From Nostoc sp. 106C (GTDB lineage: Bacteria; Cyanobacteriota; Cyanobacteriia; Cyanobacteriales; Nostocaceae), in contig NZ_MTAW01000147.1 of the NCBI RefSeq assembly GCF_002154725.1, forward strand, positions 26,245 to 90,244: a DNA stretch of 64,000 nt, written 5' to 3'. Under the pieces are notes generated by a model, which ran no database searches, was not told where the DNA came from, and saw only the letters and a program-made list of their open reading frames with translations. Shown here piece by piece: positions 28,130 to 37,927 of this stretch. A program made the position numbers and the translations under genes. Each line of letters starts with the position of its first letter. The first letter of the stretch is position 1.

Positions 28130-29491
28130 GTGGAAAAAATAGCTATTATTGGATTATCATGCCTCTTTCCCGATGCCAATAATCCTGAACAGTTTTGGCA
28201 AAACCTTACAAATGAGAAAGATTCGACTTCAGCTACTACTATTGCAGATTTGGGTGTAGATCCCACAATATTTTACGAGCCAATTAAGGGACAACCGGAA
28301 AAAATATATTTTCTCCAAGGTGGATTTATTCGTAATTTTGAATTTGATGCCAGCGAATACAATCTACCTCCGGAGTTGGTTGACAGTTTGGATAATTCTT
28401 TTAAATGGTCGCTGTATGCGGCTAAACAGGCGATTCAGCACAGTGGTTATTGGGGAAATCAAAAAGTTCTCTCAAAATGTGGGGTAATTTTGGGGACTTT
28501 ATCCTTACCCACGAAGATGTCTAATCAATTGTTTGCCCCAATTTACCAGCAAACGATTCAACCTGCGATCGCAGAACTTTTACAAGATGAAAATTTCCGG
28601 TTGGCTGCGTTACCAACAACAACCAAGGCTTCACCATATAATGCGATGATAACCGGCTTTCCAGCCGCGCTCGTCTCTCAAGCATTTTCTTTGTCCAGTA
28701 ATCATTTTTGTATAGACGCTGCTTGTTCGTCATCATTTTATGCGATTAAAATGGCCTCGCATTACTTGCAAACACGCAAAGCTGATGTGATGTTAGCTGG
28801 GGCGATTAGTTGTGTAGATCCCCTGTTTTTACGAATGTTATTTTCTGGGATTCATGGTTATCCCGAAAATGGTATTAGCCGTCCTTTAGATAAGTCTTCT
28901 CGTGGCTTAATTACCTCCGATGGCATTGGGATGGTGATGCTGAAGCGCTACAGCGATGCTGTCAGAGATGGCGATAAAATTCTTGCCACAATTGCTGGTA
29001 ATGGACTCTCTAATGATGGCAAAGGTAAGCATTTATTGAGTCCTAATTCCAAAGGACAAATTCTCGCTTTTGAACGAGCATATCATGAAGCGCAACTTAG
29101 CCCCAAAGACATTGATTATATGGAGTGCCATGCTACGGGGACATTATTAGGAGATACCACAGAATTTAGCTCTATAGAAACTTTTTTTGGTGAACATCAA
29201 GCATCGCCTTTGGTGGGTTCTACTAAAGCTAATGTGGGTCACTTATTAGTAGCGGCTGGTATGGTTGGCTTGGCTAAGGCGATTTGTAGCATGAATGCTG
29301 GTGTGATTCCAGCAACTATTAACGTGAGTGAACCGATTGGTTCTGAAAATAGTGTCATTTCTGACAAAAATATTGTGAGAACTGCGACGACATGGCCAAA
29401 TAATTCGCCAGTTAAACGTGCAGCTTTAAGCGCTTTTGGTTTTGGCGGAACTAACTCGCATCTGATTCTGGAAAAGAAGCATGAAGTGTAA
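28130..29491 (+). CDS. hglD: Ketosynthase HglD of the HGL synthase
   Basis: A stand-alone beta-ketoacyl synthase of 453 residues with all three catalytic residues: Cys199 in IDAACSSSF, His in ECHATGTLLGD and His in KANVGHL. It starts with GTG (VEKIAIIGLSCLFPDANNPEQF), preceded by an AACGAGG ribosome-binding site. The closing motif ALSAFGFGGTNSHLILE is present, so the domain is complete. The next gene supplies a ketosynthase-like domain without the active-site cysteine, making HglD the likely catalytic half of a KS/CLF pair as in PUFA synthases. The name follows the gene order of Anabaena PCC 7120 (hglE, hglF, hglG, hglD, hglC, hglA, hglB) recalled from the literature; the family assignment itself is secure. 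Confidence 0.85.
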   Translation: MEKIAIIGLSCLFPDANNPEQFWQNLTNEKDSTSATTIADLGVDPTIFYEPIKGQPEKIYFLQGGFIRNFEFDASEYNLPPELVDSLDNSFKWSLYAAKQAIQHSGYWGNQKVLSKCGVILGTLSLPTKMSNQLFAPIYQQTIQPAIAELLQDENFRLAALPTTTKASPYNAMITGFPAALVSQAFSLSSNHFCIDAACSSSFYAIKMASHYLQTRKADVMLAGAISCVDPLFLRMLFSGIHGYPENGISRPLDKSSRGLITSDGIGMVMLKRYSDAVRDGDKILATIAGNGLSNDGKGKHLLSPNSKGQILAFERAYHEAQLSPKDIDYMECHATGTLLGDTTEFSSIETFFGEHQASPLVGSTKANVGHLLVAAGMVGLAKAICSMNAGVIPATINVSEPIGSENSVISDKNIVRTATTWPNNSPVKRAALSAFGFGGTNSHLILEKKHEV

Positions 29492-29787
29492 AGAAATCAG
29501 GAACATTTAAACGCCGATATAGACACGAAGTGGCTTCCCGCAGGCAAGAACTCTAGATTTTTTGTGAACATCTTCTCTCTTTCTTTTCTTCCTTCGTGTC
29601 CTTCGCGTACTTTGCGGTTCGTTGTGAATTTATTAAAAAACTAACCACAAAGACACGAAGGACACAAAGGTAAGAGTATTTAAGAGAGATTTAGCGTAAG
29701 TACTTTGAGATTGCTGTAACAAGCAAATAAATCTCTGAAAAATATTTCATACTTTATCCTTCAAACTTTAGTTAGCGTAATTAAACA
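29492..29787. repeat. Repeat-filled spacer between hglD and hglC
   Basis: Contains CTTCGTGTCCTTCGCGTACTTTGCGGTTCGTT at about 29592 and, inverted, AACCACAAAGACACGAAGGACACAAAGG at about 29643, so the pair can form a long imperfect stem. CCGATATAGACACGAAGTGGCTTCCCGCAGG at 29513 resembles sequence at 26100-26130 in inverted form. No gene is seen. Confidence 0.75.
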
Positions 29788-32700
29788 ATGTTTGAACAAG
29801 AAATACAATCATCTAAAATTGCCATTGTTGGCATGGATGCCTTTTTTGGTGAATGTAAAGATTTAGATGCTTTTGAACGTACTATTTATGACGGCAAACA
29901 GCATTTTATTCCCTTACCGTCTCAAAGATGGTATGGCATAGACGAGAAAGCAGATTTACTCAAAGAATACGGGTTACCAGATGGGAAAGCACCTCTGGGC
30001 GCATATATCCAAGATTTTGCCCTTGATACTTTAGCTTACAAAATTCCCCCCAATGAAGTAGAACAACTGAATCCGCAACAACTGTTACTGTTAACAGTGG
30101 CAGATGGTGCATTGAAGGATGCAGGAATTCAAGAAGGGGGAAATGTCGCTGTAATTATTGCGGCTGAAGCAGATTTGTCTGTTCACCAGCTACAGCAAAG
30201 ATGGAATTTATCGTGGCAAATTAAAGATGGTTTAAATGCTGCGGAAATTGCTTTGCCTGCGGATAAAATTACTCAGTTGGAAACTATTGTTAAAGATAGT
30301 GTTCACCATCAAGTAGATATTGGTGAATACCTGAGTTACATCGCCAACATTATGGCGAGTCGGATTTCTGCGCTGTGGAATTTTACTGGCCCATCATTTA
30401 CAATGACGGCGGTGGAAACCTCTGCTTTCAAAGCTTTGGAAGTAGCACAAATGCTACTCATGACTGGGGAAGTAGACGCTGTTGTCGTTGGTGCTGTCGA
30501 TTTAGCTGGCGGGATAGAAAATGTCTTGCTGCGTAGCCAATGGGGAACGGTGAATACTGGCGCTAATACCTTAAGCTATGACCAAAATGCTAATGGCTGG
30601 ACGGTTGGCGAAGGTGCAGGTGCAGTTGTTCTCAAGCGTTATGATACTGCCAAAGCTGCGGGCGATCGCATCTACGCGGTGATTGATGCTATCAGTATTG
30701 GTCAAGCTTCCTCTACTTCTGTAGATGCAGATACGATTAACCAAGTCTGCCAAACAGCTTTCCAAATGGCGGGAATTCAGCCGACAGCAGTTAACTATGT
30801 AGAAGTGGTTGCTAGTGGTTTTCCCCAGGAAGATGAAGCGGAAATTGCGGGGATGCTTCAGGCTTATCCCTCTGTAGGCGATGGTTTACATTGTGCGATT
30901 GGTAGTGTGAAGTCCAATATTGGGCACACCTATGTAGCATCGGGAATTGCTAGCTTAATTAAAACGGCTTTGTGTCTCTATCACAACTATATTCCTGCTA
31001 CGCCCAACTGGTCTGGTGTGAAAACACCGCAAGTATGGCAAGGTAGTCCTTTCTTTGTGGCGACAGAATCTAGACCTTGGTTTCTCCATAAAGATAGTAC
31101 CCACAGAATCGCCGCTATTAATGGTATGGGTTGTGATGGTACTTGTGCCCATGTCATCTTGTCGGATGAACCAGACCAAATCAATCACAGCAGCAAGTAT
31201 CTACAGCAAAGGCCGTTTTATCTATTCCCTTTAGCAGCTGATGACCGTTCATCTGTACTAAATCTGTTAAATAACCTCCAACAAGAAATTGAGAATTCTG
31301 AGTCTCTATCTGATGCTGCTAGCCAAAACTTTGTCAAATTTCAGCAGCATTCTACAGCCAATTACACCCTAGCCATTACCGGACGCAACAAAAAGGAATT
31401 ACTTAAAGAAATCGCCTCAGCGCAAAAAGGTGTAAATACCGCCTTTGAACGGGGTACTGATTGGCAAACACCTATAGGTAGTTATTTTACCGCCAAACCA
31501 CTGGGTAAAGAGGGTTCAGTTGCATACGTTTATCCGGCGGCTGTCAATTCTTATGTGGGTATTGGTCGGACTCTCTTCCGGCTGTTCCCTAATCTGCAAA
31601 ATGAACCCTTCGTTAAGAGTCTGTATAAACGAGTCTCAGATGTAGAGAAACTGGTTTTTCCCAGAAGCTTACATAAGTTATCTACCAGAGAACTAGAAAC
31701 GCTAGAGAAGAAATTGCTGGATGATTCCCTAGCAATGTTTGAAGCGGAAATGTTTTTTACTAGGTTAATCACCACAGTAATCCGCGATCGCTTTCAAGTC
31801 AAACCCAAATATGTGTTTGGCTATAGCCTTGGTGAAACCAGCATGATGGTTGCCCAAGGCGTTTGGAGTGATTTCTTTGCTGGAAGTAACAGCTTTAACT
31901 CTTCAGCTTTATTTGGCGATCGCTTATCTGGCCCGAAAAACGCTGTGCGTGAGTACTGGAACTTACCACCAGCCTCCGATGCTTCAGACAATAACTTCTG
32001 GGCTAATTATGTACTCATGGCTACCCCAGACAAAGTAAGAGAATGTCTAAAAAATGAGAGTCGCGTTTATTTAACGCAGATTAATACACCAGAAGAAGTA
32101 TTAATCGCCGGCGAACCAGCAGCTTGTCAGCGCGTGATTAAAGCCTTGGGCTGCAACTCCTTCCCTGCCCCCTTCGACCATGTAATCCATTGTGAAGCCA
32201 TGCGATCGGAGTACACGGAGTTAGTAAAACTCAACACTTTACCAACTCAGGAGATTCCTGGAATTACTTTTTATTCTGCTGCTGGGTATAAACCCATCAC
32301 AGTTAACAGTGAAGTAGTAGCCCATAGTATCGCCACCGGACTCAGCCAACAACTTGATTTTCCTCGCTTAGTTAACCGCGTTTACGCCGATGGAGTCAAA
32401 ATTTTTATCGAAGCCGGTGCTGGTGGGGTCTGTTCTCGCTGGGTAGGTAAAATTCTTGAAGGAAAAGAACACATCACCGTTTCTCTGAATAGAAGAGGTA
32501 TGGATGACCATACTTCTATAGTCAAAGCACTAGCTAAATTACTCAGCCATAAAGTTAAGTTAGATATCTCATCTCTTTACAACCTCACCCAAGAAACGGC
32601 AAATCACAGTAAACTAACCCAACGAAACATTACATTAGGCAGTAACTCAATTACTGCCACAATTTTGAGTGAAGAGAATCGCCAAATTTTCCAAAATCTA

Positions 32701-33156
32701 GTTAGCAACCCACAAAACAAATCCTCCACAGTTGATTATTTCAGAGTAAATCCTGTCATCAACTCCCTGAATATTCCAGTGGTAATTGCTACCAACAATA
32801 AACCAAGCAATGATATTTTACTGCCAACAAATCAACCAGAAGAAATCGCAGAGAAAAATATCATGGAACACGGTTTAGTCTCAACGGAACAATTACAATC
32901 CTTTGAGATAACTACCACTCCTCAACAAGCAACTCAGCCTAGTTTCCCTACACAAAATATAACTCGCAAACCTGTCCAAACTATCCGTATGCTCGATTTA
33001 AATAAGACTCAATATCAAAAGCTCAATGCTAACAATGCCAATTTGACCAAATCCCATACAGCCTTCTTACAATCTCGACAAGACTTTAGCAAGCAAATGA
33101 GCGAAATCATTCAATTGCAATTAGCTTGTGCCCAAAATTTACTCAATGAAGAATGA
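29788..33156 (+). CDS. hglC: CLF-like/AT component HglC of the HGL synthase
   Basis: The 1122-residue protein has a ketosynthase-fold N-terminus (about 8-460) and an acyltransferase (about 570-900). In the ketosynthase fold the active-site Cys is replaced by Glu210 (TAVETSAF), the first His by Val341 (EVVASGF), and only the second His remains (KSNIGHT). This is the signature of a chain-length-factor or KS0 domain. The AT has Ser680 in GYSLGE, the form seen in PfaB-type acyltransferases, and a His in DHVIHCEAM. The C-terminal 130 residues are a linker followed by a helix pair (NLTKSHTAFLQSRQDF, IIQLQLACAQNLLNE) similar to two segments in the HglE linker, perhaps a docking element. It follows hglD by 296 bases; naming follows the PCC 7120 order. 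Confidence 0.87.
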   Translation: MFEQEIQSSKIAIVGMDAFFGECKDLDAFERTIYDGKQHFIPLPSQRWYGIDEKADLLKEYGLPDGKAPLGAYIQDFALDTLAYKIPPNEVEQLNPQQLLLLTVADGALKDAGIQEGGNVAVIIAAEADLSVHQLQQRWNLSWQIKDGLNAAEIALPADKITQLETIVKDSVHHQVDIGEYLSYIANIMASRISALWNFTGPSFTMTAVETSAFKALEVAQMLLMTGEVDAVVVGAVDLAGGIENVLLRSQWGTVNTGANTLSYDQNANGWTVGEGAGAVVLKRYDTAKAAGDRIYAVIDAISIGQASSTSVDADTINQVCQTAFQMAGIQPTAVNYVEVVASGFPQEDEAEIAGMLQAYPSVGDGLHCAIGSVKSNIGHTYVASGIASLIKTALCLYHNYIPATPNWSGVKTPQVWQGSPFFVATESRPWFLHKDSTHRIAAINGMGCDGTCAHVILSDEPDQINHSSKYLQQRPFYLFPLAADDRSSVLNLLNNLQQEIENSESLSDAASQNFVKFQQHSTANYTLAITGRNKKELLKEIASAQKGVNTAFERGTDWQTPIGSYFTAKPLGKEGSVAYVYPAAVNSYVGIGRTLFRLFPNLQNEPFVKSLYKRVSDVEKLVFPRSLHKLSTRELETLEKKLLDDSLAMFEAEMFFTRLITTVIRDRFQVKPKYVFGYSLGETSMMVAQGVWSDFFAGSNSFNSSALFGDRLSGPKNAVREYWNLPPASDASDNNFWANYVLMATPDKVRECLKNESRVYLTQINTPEEVLIAGEPAACQRVIKALGCNSFPAPFDHVIHCEAMRSEYTELVKLNTLPTQEIPGITFYSAAGYKPITVNSEVVAHSIATGLSQQLDFPRLVNRVYADGVKIFIEAGAGGVCSRWVGKILEGKEHITVSLNRRGMDDHTSIVKALAKLLSHKVKLDISSLYNLTQETANHSKLTQRNITLGSNSITATILSEENRQIFQNLVSNPQNKSSTVDYFRVNPVINSLNIPVVIATNNKPSNDILLPTNQPEEIAEKNIMEHGLVSTEQLQSFEITTTPQQATQPSFPTQNITRKPVQTIRMLDLNKTQYQKLNANNANLTKSHTAFLQSRQDFSKQMSEIIQLQLACAQNLLNEE

Positions 33157-33392
33157 AGCCTGAAATTACTCTCTAATCTTTCTTCTCTCTGTGTTCTCTG
33201 CGCCTCTGTGGTTCGTTAAAAAATTCTCGCAACTCAGAACTCACGCAAAGGCGCATAAACACGAAGTCGTTTCCGTTGGCGCAGCCTCTCGTAGAGAAGG
33301 GTAGGGTAGGCGCAAAAGTAAGAGTTTTCTATGCCAATTCATCACCCTTAATACTTTATAAACCATTGCTTAGAAATCGAGGTATAACTAGC
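33157..33392. repeat. Repeat-filled spacer between hglC and hglA
   Basis: TCTCTGTGTTCTCTGCGCCTCTGTGGTTCGTTAAA at about 33184, then CTCACGCAAAGGCGCATAAACACGAAG and GGCGCAGCCTCTCGTAGAGAAGGG: members of the same CGCAGAG repeat family as in the other hgl spacers. The frame upstream of the preferred hglA start runs through this repeat, which is why the TTG at 33276 is rejected. Confidence 0.75.
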
Positions 33393-35063
33393 GTGACCAC
33401 TGTAGATACGCCACTAAGTAAACACGAAAACGGACTAGGATTTACCTGCTATTCTTATGGACAAAATCTCATTTGGAAAGGTTCCCTAGATTGCATATCT
33501 TTTGATCAACAAGGCATAGTAGATAAATTTCTATCCTTAGAACAACCTTGTTATATCGTCAACGTGTCAGGGAAAATTGGTGTTACCAATGTAGGGTATT
33601 TATGCCCAGTTGATAGCACTGTAACTGCACCAGTAGAACTTTTAGCATCCATCCCACCAATTAAAATTCAACAATTAGGAGACCCTAGTTTTCTCTCCTT
33701 TTATGGAGTGAGATATGCCTATGCTACTGGTGCAATGGCTGGGGGTATTTCTTCCGAGGAAATGGTAATTGCACTCGGAAAAGAGAAAATTTTGAGTTCA
33801 TTTGGTGCAGGCGGTTTAACTCCCGAAAGATTAGAAGCTGCTATCAACAAAATACAACAAGCCTTACCACAAGGCCCCTATGCTTTTAATTTAATTCACA
33901 GCCCCAATGAACCAATGGTTGAACGCCGGGCTGTAGATTTATTCCTCAAATATGGCGTGAAAGTAGTCGAAGCATCGGCATTTCTTGACTTAACTCCCAA
34001 CATTGTTTATTACCGCGTTGCAGGATTAAGTTTGAATGCAGCTAATCAAATTGAAATCAAAAATAAAGTCATTGCCAAAATTTCTCGTAGAGAAGTAGCT
34101 ACCAAATTCCTCCAACCACCACCACCCAGAATCCTTAAAGAACTGCTTGAACAAGGATTAATTACTGAGTTACAAGTAACCCTAGCAGCCCAAGTTCCAA
34201 TGGCAGATGATATTACCGTCGAGGCTGATTCTGGCGGTCATACAGATAATCGTCCTCTGGTTTGTCTGTTACCTTCCATCATGGCTTTGAGAGATGAAAT
34301 TCAGGAACAATATCATTACTCACAACCAATTAGAGTCGGAGTAGCAGGCGGAATTGCTACACCACAATCAGCTTTAGCTGCTTTTATGATGGGTGCAGCT
34401 TATGTAGTCACAGGTTCAATTAATCAATCTTGCGTTGAATCTGGTGCTTGCGAACATACTAAAAAATTACTTGCACAAGCTGAAATGGCTGATGTAATGA
34501 TGGCTCCCGCCGCCGATATGTTTGAAATGGGAGTGAAATTACAAGTTCTCAAACGGGGTACAATGTTCCCGATGCGCGCGCAAAAATTGTATGAGTTATA
34601 CCGGACTTATGACTCAATTGAAGACATTCCCCTAGCTGAAAGAGAGAAATTAGAAAAACAAGTTTTCCGTAAGACGATTGCTGAAGTTTGGGAAGGAACT
34701 GCTGCTTATTTATCCCAAAGAAATCCGGAAAAACTTGGCAAGGCAGTAAATAATCCCAAATTAAAAATGGCTGTGATTTTCCGCTGGTATTTAGGATTAT
34801 CTTCCCGTTGGTCTAATACTGGCGAAAAAGGACGAGAAGTTGATTATCAAATTTGGTGCGGCCCGGCGATGGGTAGCTTCAATGACTGGGTGCGCGGTAC
34901 TTATTTAGCTGAACCCCAAAACCGCAAAGTTGTTGATGTTGCTAATCACTTAATGACTGGTGCAGCATTTTTATATCGCATACAAAGTTTAAAATTTCAA
35001 GGTTTGCAAATTCCCGATTATTACAGTCAATATCGCCCAGCTAGTTCTACATTGGAGATGTAA
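33393..35063 (+). CDS. hglA: PfaD-type enoyl reductase HglA of the HGL synthase
   Basis: A protein of about 556 residues of the PfaD family (FMN-dependent, nitronate-monooxygenase-like TIM barrel), the trans-acting enoyl reductase of PUFA synthases. Visible features are [47 protein letters not shown] with the family histidine, [31 protein letters not shown] in the FMN phosphate-binding region, and [25 protein letters not shown] sequence ([12 protein letters not shown]). The frame opens at TTG 33276, but that part is repeat-encoded; the GTG at 33393 ([12 protein letters not shown]), with GAGG 10 bases upstream, fits better. Only 2 bases separate its stop from hglB, so the two are translated together. 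The symbol follows the PCC 7120 gene order and is less certain than the family. Confidence 0.85.
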   Translation: MTTVDTPLSKHENGLGFTCYSYGQNLIWKGSLDCISFDQQGIVDKFLSLEQPCYIVNVSGKIGVTNVGYLCPVDSTVTAPVELLASIPPIKIQQLGDPSFLSFYGVRYAYATGAMAGGISSEEMVIALGKEKILSSFGAGGLTPERLEAAINKIQQALPQGPYAFNLIHSPNEPMVERRAVDLFLKYGVKVVEASAFLDLTPNIVYYRVAGLSLNAANQIEIKNKVIAKISRREVATKFLQPPPPRILKELLEQGLITELQVTLAAQVPMADDITVEADSGGHTDNRPLVCLLPSIMALRDEIQEQYHYSQPIRVGVAGGIATPQSALAAFMMGAAYVVTGSINQSCVESGACEHTKKLLAQAEMADVMMAPAADMFEMGVKLQVLKRGTMFPMRAQKLYELYRTYDSIEDIPLAEREKLEKQVFRKTIAEVWEGTAAYLSQRNPEKLGKAVNNPKLKMAVIFRWYLGLSSRWSNTGEKGREVDYQIWCGPAMGSFNDWVRGTYLAEPQNRKVVDVANHLMTGAAFLYRIQSLKFQGLQIPDYYSQYRPASSTLEM

Positions 35064-35065
35064 AA

Positions 35066-36574
35066 ATGAATTCAAAACATTCTTATAGTGCAGCAGATAT
35101 TCAAGTATGGTTGGTGTCTAATTTGGCTGAATTGATAGGGGTAGAAACTGACGAAATAGATGTCCACGAACATTTGGAAAACTACGGTTTGGATTCAGCC
35201 CAAGCAATGATTCTCGTCAGCAAATTAGAGAAAATGCTGGGATTCCAACCGTCTCCTTTGCTGTTGTGGCATTACCCAAATATTGCTGCACTTTCTCAAC
35301 GTTTAGCTGAAGATTTACCGGAAGAGTCAGCAATTCAAGACACAACTACTGCCTCTGTTAATACTCCTGTCCAGACTTTAGATTTAAACGCCGAGGTAGT
35401 TCTTGACCCCATCATTCGTCCTGACGCTTTACCTCCAGTCTCAATAACTGAGCCAAAACACATCTTTTTAACTGGTGGTACAGGCTATTTAGGAGCATTT
35501 ATCATTCGGGAACTGCTACAGCAAACTAATGCAGATATCTACTGCTTAGTACGGGCGGCTAATCCTCAAGAAGGTAAGAGCAAATTAGTAAAGAATCTCG
35601 AAACTTACGCCATTTGGGACGAAAAATATCAATCAAGAATTGTCCCAGTTGTCGGTGATTTAGCTCTACCATTGTTGGGTATGGGTGCGGAACAGTTCCA
35701 AATTTTAGCTGCCAATATTGACACGATTTATCATAGTGGTGCTTTGCTGAACTATGTTTTTCCCTACTCAGCATTGAAAGCCGCTAATGTGTTGGGAACT
35801 CAAGAAGTATTGAGATTAGCTAGCCAAATCAAACTCAAGCCTGTACATTACGTTTCTAGTGTGGCGGTGTTTGAATCACCTGCTTATGCTGGCAAGGTGG
35901 TTAAAGAGCAAGATGACTTTAATCATTGGGAAGGTATTTTCCTCGGTTACTCCCAAACAAAATGGGTAGCGGAAAAGTTAGTTAAACTTGCGCGCGACAG
36001 AGGTTTACCTGTAACTATCCACAGACCACCATTAATTTCTGGAGATAGCGAGACAGGTATTTGTAACACCCATGACTTTATCAACTTGATGGTCAAAGGC
36101 TGCCTACAAATGGGATATTTCCCAGATGTGGAATATATGATGGATATGTCTCCTGTAGATTATGTTAGCAAAGCCATTGTTTATCTATCAATGCAGCCAT
36201 CATCTATAGGTAAAGCATTCCATTTGCAACATCCCCAACCTGCACCATTGAGTACTTTAATTAAATGGGTGCAATCATTTGGTTATCCAGTTAAGGCGAT
36301 TCCTTATGAACAATGGCAAGCAGAGTTGATCAATAATGTCTCTTCTGTAGACAATCCTTTATATACACTGCGACCATTTTTGTTAGAACGTTGGTCTGAT
36401 GAACAATTAACAATTCCAGATTTGTATCTGCAAGCAAGAAGACCACACATTAGCTGTCAGGAAACTCTACAAGCACTCGCTGGTAGTTCTATTGTCTGCC
36501 CGCCAATCAGTTCGGAAATGTTTATGACCTATACTGCGTATTTGATTCAAACTGGTTTTTTGAATGTTGCGTAG
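35066..36574 (+). CDS. hglB: ACP-thioester reductase HglB (HetM)
   Basis: The 502-residue protein has an N-terminal carrier domain (about 8-80) with the phosphopantetheine serine in YGLDSAQAM, and a C-terminal thioester-reductase domain of the extended SDR type starting at about 128 ([19 protein letters not shown], the [12 protein letters not shown] loop), with [10 protein letters not shown] and [13 protein letters not shown] holding the YxxxK pair. It should release the finished chain from its carrier by reduction to aldehyde or alcohol, the last step before sugar transfer. It is translationally coupled to hglA and is the last gene of the hgl series. In PCC 7120 hetN follows here; in this window it does not. 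HetI (38761-39483) is the likely activator of the carrier serine. Confidence 0.92.
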   Translation: MNSKHSYSAADIQVWLVSNLAELIGVETDEIDVHEHLENYGLDSAQAMILVSKLEKMLGFQPSPLLLWHYPNIAALSQRLAEDLPEESAIQDTTTASVNTPVQTLDLNAEVVLDPIIRPDALPPVSITEPKHIFLTGGTGYLGAFIIRELLQQTNADIYCLVRAANPQEGKSKLVKNLETYAIWDEKYQSRIVPVVGDLALPLLGMGAEQFQILAANIDTIYHSGALLNYVFPYSALKAANVLGTQEVLRLASQIKLKPVHYVSSVAVFESPAYAGKVVKEQDDFNHWEGIFLGYSQTKWVAEKLVKLARDRGLPVTIHRPPLISGDSETGICNTHDFINLMVKGCLQMGYFPDVEYMMDMSPVDYVSKAIVYLSMQPSSIGKAFHLQHPQPAPLSTLIKWVQSFGYPVKAIPYEQWQAELINNVSSVDNPLYTLRPFLLERWSDEQLTIPDLYLQARRPHISCQETLQALAGSSIVCPPISSEMFMTYTAYLIQTGFLNVA

Positions 36575-36676
36575 TCGTTAATAGCCCAATACGGTTCAGT
36601 TAAGGGTCATTGTAGGTTGAGGCTTTGCGAAATCCAACAAACCCCGCACTTAGGTTGGGTTTCGTTCCTCTACTGA

Positions 36677-37369
36677 TTAAAGTGTGGAATGTGGGTTAAA
36701 TCTTTCTTTAAAATCTTGAATGAGTAAATCAAGCACAAAAGGATCGTTACAAGCATGATGCAATTTAGCAGCAAAAGGAATAAAAAGTTGATCATTTTGC
36801 CAATAGCGTTTACCAAAATAAAAATAGGGATGACCGATAATTTCGCTGCTTCGCCAATGTAAAGTTAATCCAGTAAATTGTAAATTGGGTAAATTACCTA
36901 TAAAATAAGAAAGTAAAAATGTTTCTACTTTGGCTCTTTCACCTTTTCCGTTTCTTATTTGGTCTAATTTTTGTCGATATTGAATAATGAAATCTTGGTA
37001 ACTTGTTTGGCTAACATTTTCTAACAACATTTCCGAGAAACGTTCTTGTCCTCCCACTGCTACTGGAATCATTACGGGAGGATTATCTAGAATAAACCAC
37101 TGGTTTTTAATAAGTCGTAGATTAAAACAAAAATGATTTTTAAGACTTTGAACTAAATGCCAAGTTAAAAAACTAAAGAAGGTTGCTCCTTTTATGGGAT
37201 TTGTTTGATACATTTTATAAGCATCAGTAACATCAAGTTGAATTGTTATATCAACACAAGGAACTTGAATGACATTTGGATCGGTAAAAAAATCTAAAGA
37301 CCAATTTAGATAACCTTCTTTGGCTTTGTCATCTAATAATCTTGATTGATATTGATTGGGAATAATCAT
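36677..37369 (-). CDS. CatA-like (chloramphenicol acetyltransferase family) acyltransferase
   Basis: The 230-residue length fits the trimeric CAT family (about 210-220). The N-terminal part (YLNWSLDFFTDPNVIQVPCVDITIQLDVT) and PVMIPVAVGG in the middle match the family, as does the C-terminal catalytic segment KLHHACNDPFVLDLLIQDF. The usual motif is HHxxxDG; here it reads HHACNDP, with both histidines and the aspartate kept and the glycine changed to proline. An acyl transfer from CoA to a small hydroxyl compound is the likely reaction. It need not be an antibiotic-resistance enzyme, because cyanobacteria carry many such genes. It sits on the opposite strand just after hglB, where hetN would be expected. 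Confidence 0.75.
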   Translation of the reverse strand: MIIPNQYQSRLLDDKAKEGYLNWSLDFFTDPNVIQVPCVDITIQLDVTDAYKMYQTNPIKGATFFSFLTWHLVQSLKNHFCFNLRLIKNQWFILDNPPVMIPVAVGGQERFSEMLLENVSQTSYQDFIIQYRQKLDQIRNGKGERAKVETFLLSYFIGNLPNLQFTGLTLHWRSSEIIGHPYFYFGKRYWQNDQLFIPFAAKLHHACNDPFVLDLLIQDFKERFNPHSTL

Positions 37370-37442
37370 AAGTTGTATTGACCCTAAATAATCTCACAAA
37401 CGGCAATAGTAGCTGTAGAATACCATCAGGAGAGTAAGAACT

Positions 37443-37685
37443 ATGCAGACAACCAATACCAGCACAGTTAAAAATATTTTAGACTACTTACCTGAGCGTA
37501 TTAGACAGGCAATAGAGGAATACTCCAAAGAAACTCAACTTCCTCCTGAATTGGTGATTAAGTTAGCGATCGCTCACTTTTTAGATGTAGACTCTGTAAC
37601 TTTTAACGATTGTAGAATTGATTCACCAGGGGAACTGAGAGAACAGAATAAAATTCTTAAGATTCAGCTAGCAGCTAAGGAATAA
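37443..37685 (+). CDS. Small hypothetical protein, helical
   Basis: The 80-residue protein has a consensus-like ribosome-binding site (AGGAG, 12 bases before ATG). It is predicted all-helical: ILDYLPERIRQAIEEYSKETQLPPELVIKLAIAHFLD resembles the start of small DNA-binding or antitoxin-like helical proteins, and the C-terminal part (GELREQNKILKIQLAAKE) has heptad spacing. No known family is recognised. It is divergent from the CAT-like gene (73 bases between starts) and lies in the stretch between hglB and hetI. Confidence 0.65.
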   Translation: MQTTNTSTVKNILDYLPERIRQAIEEYSKETQLPPELVIKLAIAHFLDVDSVTFNDCRIDSPGELREQNKILKIQLAAKE

Positions 37686-37927
37686 CGCCTTTACAGTAAT
37701 TTAAATCACTGAAATTCTCTGTAAGTACTGGGTTTTTTAGGTAAATAAGGTACATAGATAGAGAAAAATGTTGTACCCTTTCGAGAATCTGCACCGGAAA
37801 ATTGTGGATGCACTACCCCTACAACATAATGGTTAGGTGAAATAATTCTATTTATTGATAGGCGATCGCACATCTACATTGCAACTATTCTATAAGCTAA
37901 AAGTACATTCAGTTAGCTAACTCTTCC

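Noticed and set aside
33276..33392. TTG start at 33276 for the PfaD-type gene
   Set aside because: The first 39 codons are a translation of a dispersed repeat and do not look like the family. GTG at 33393 with GAGG upstream is preferred.
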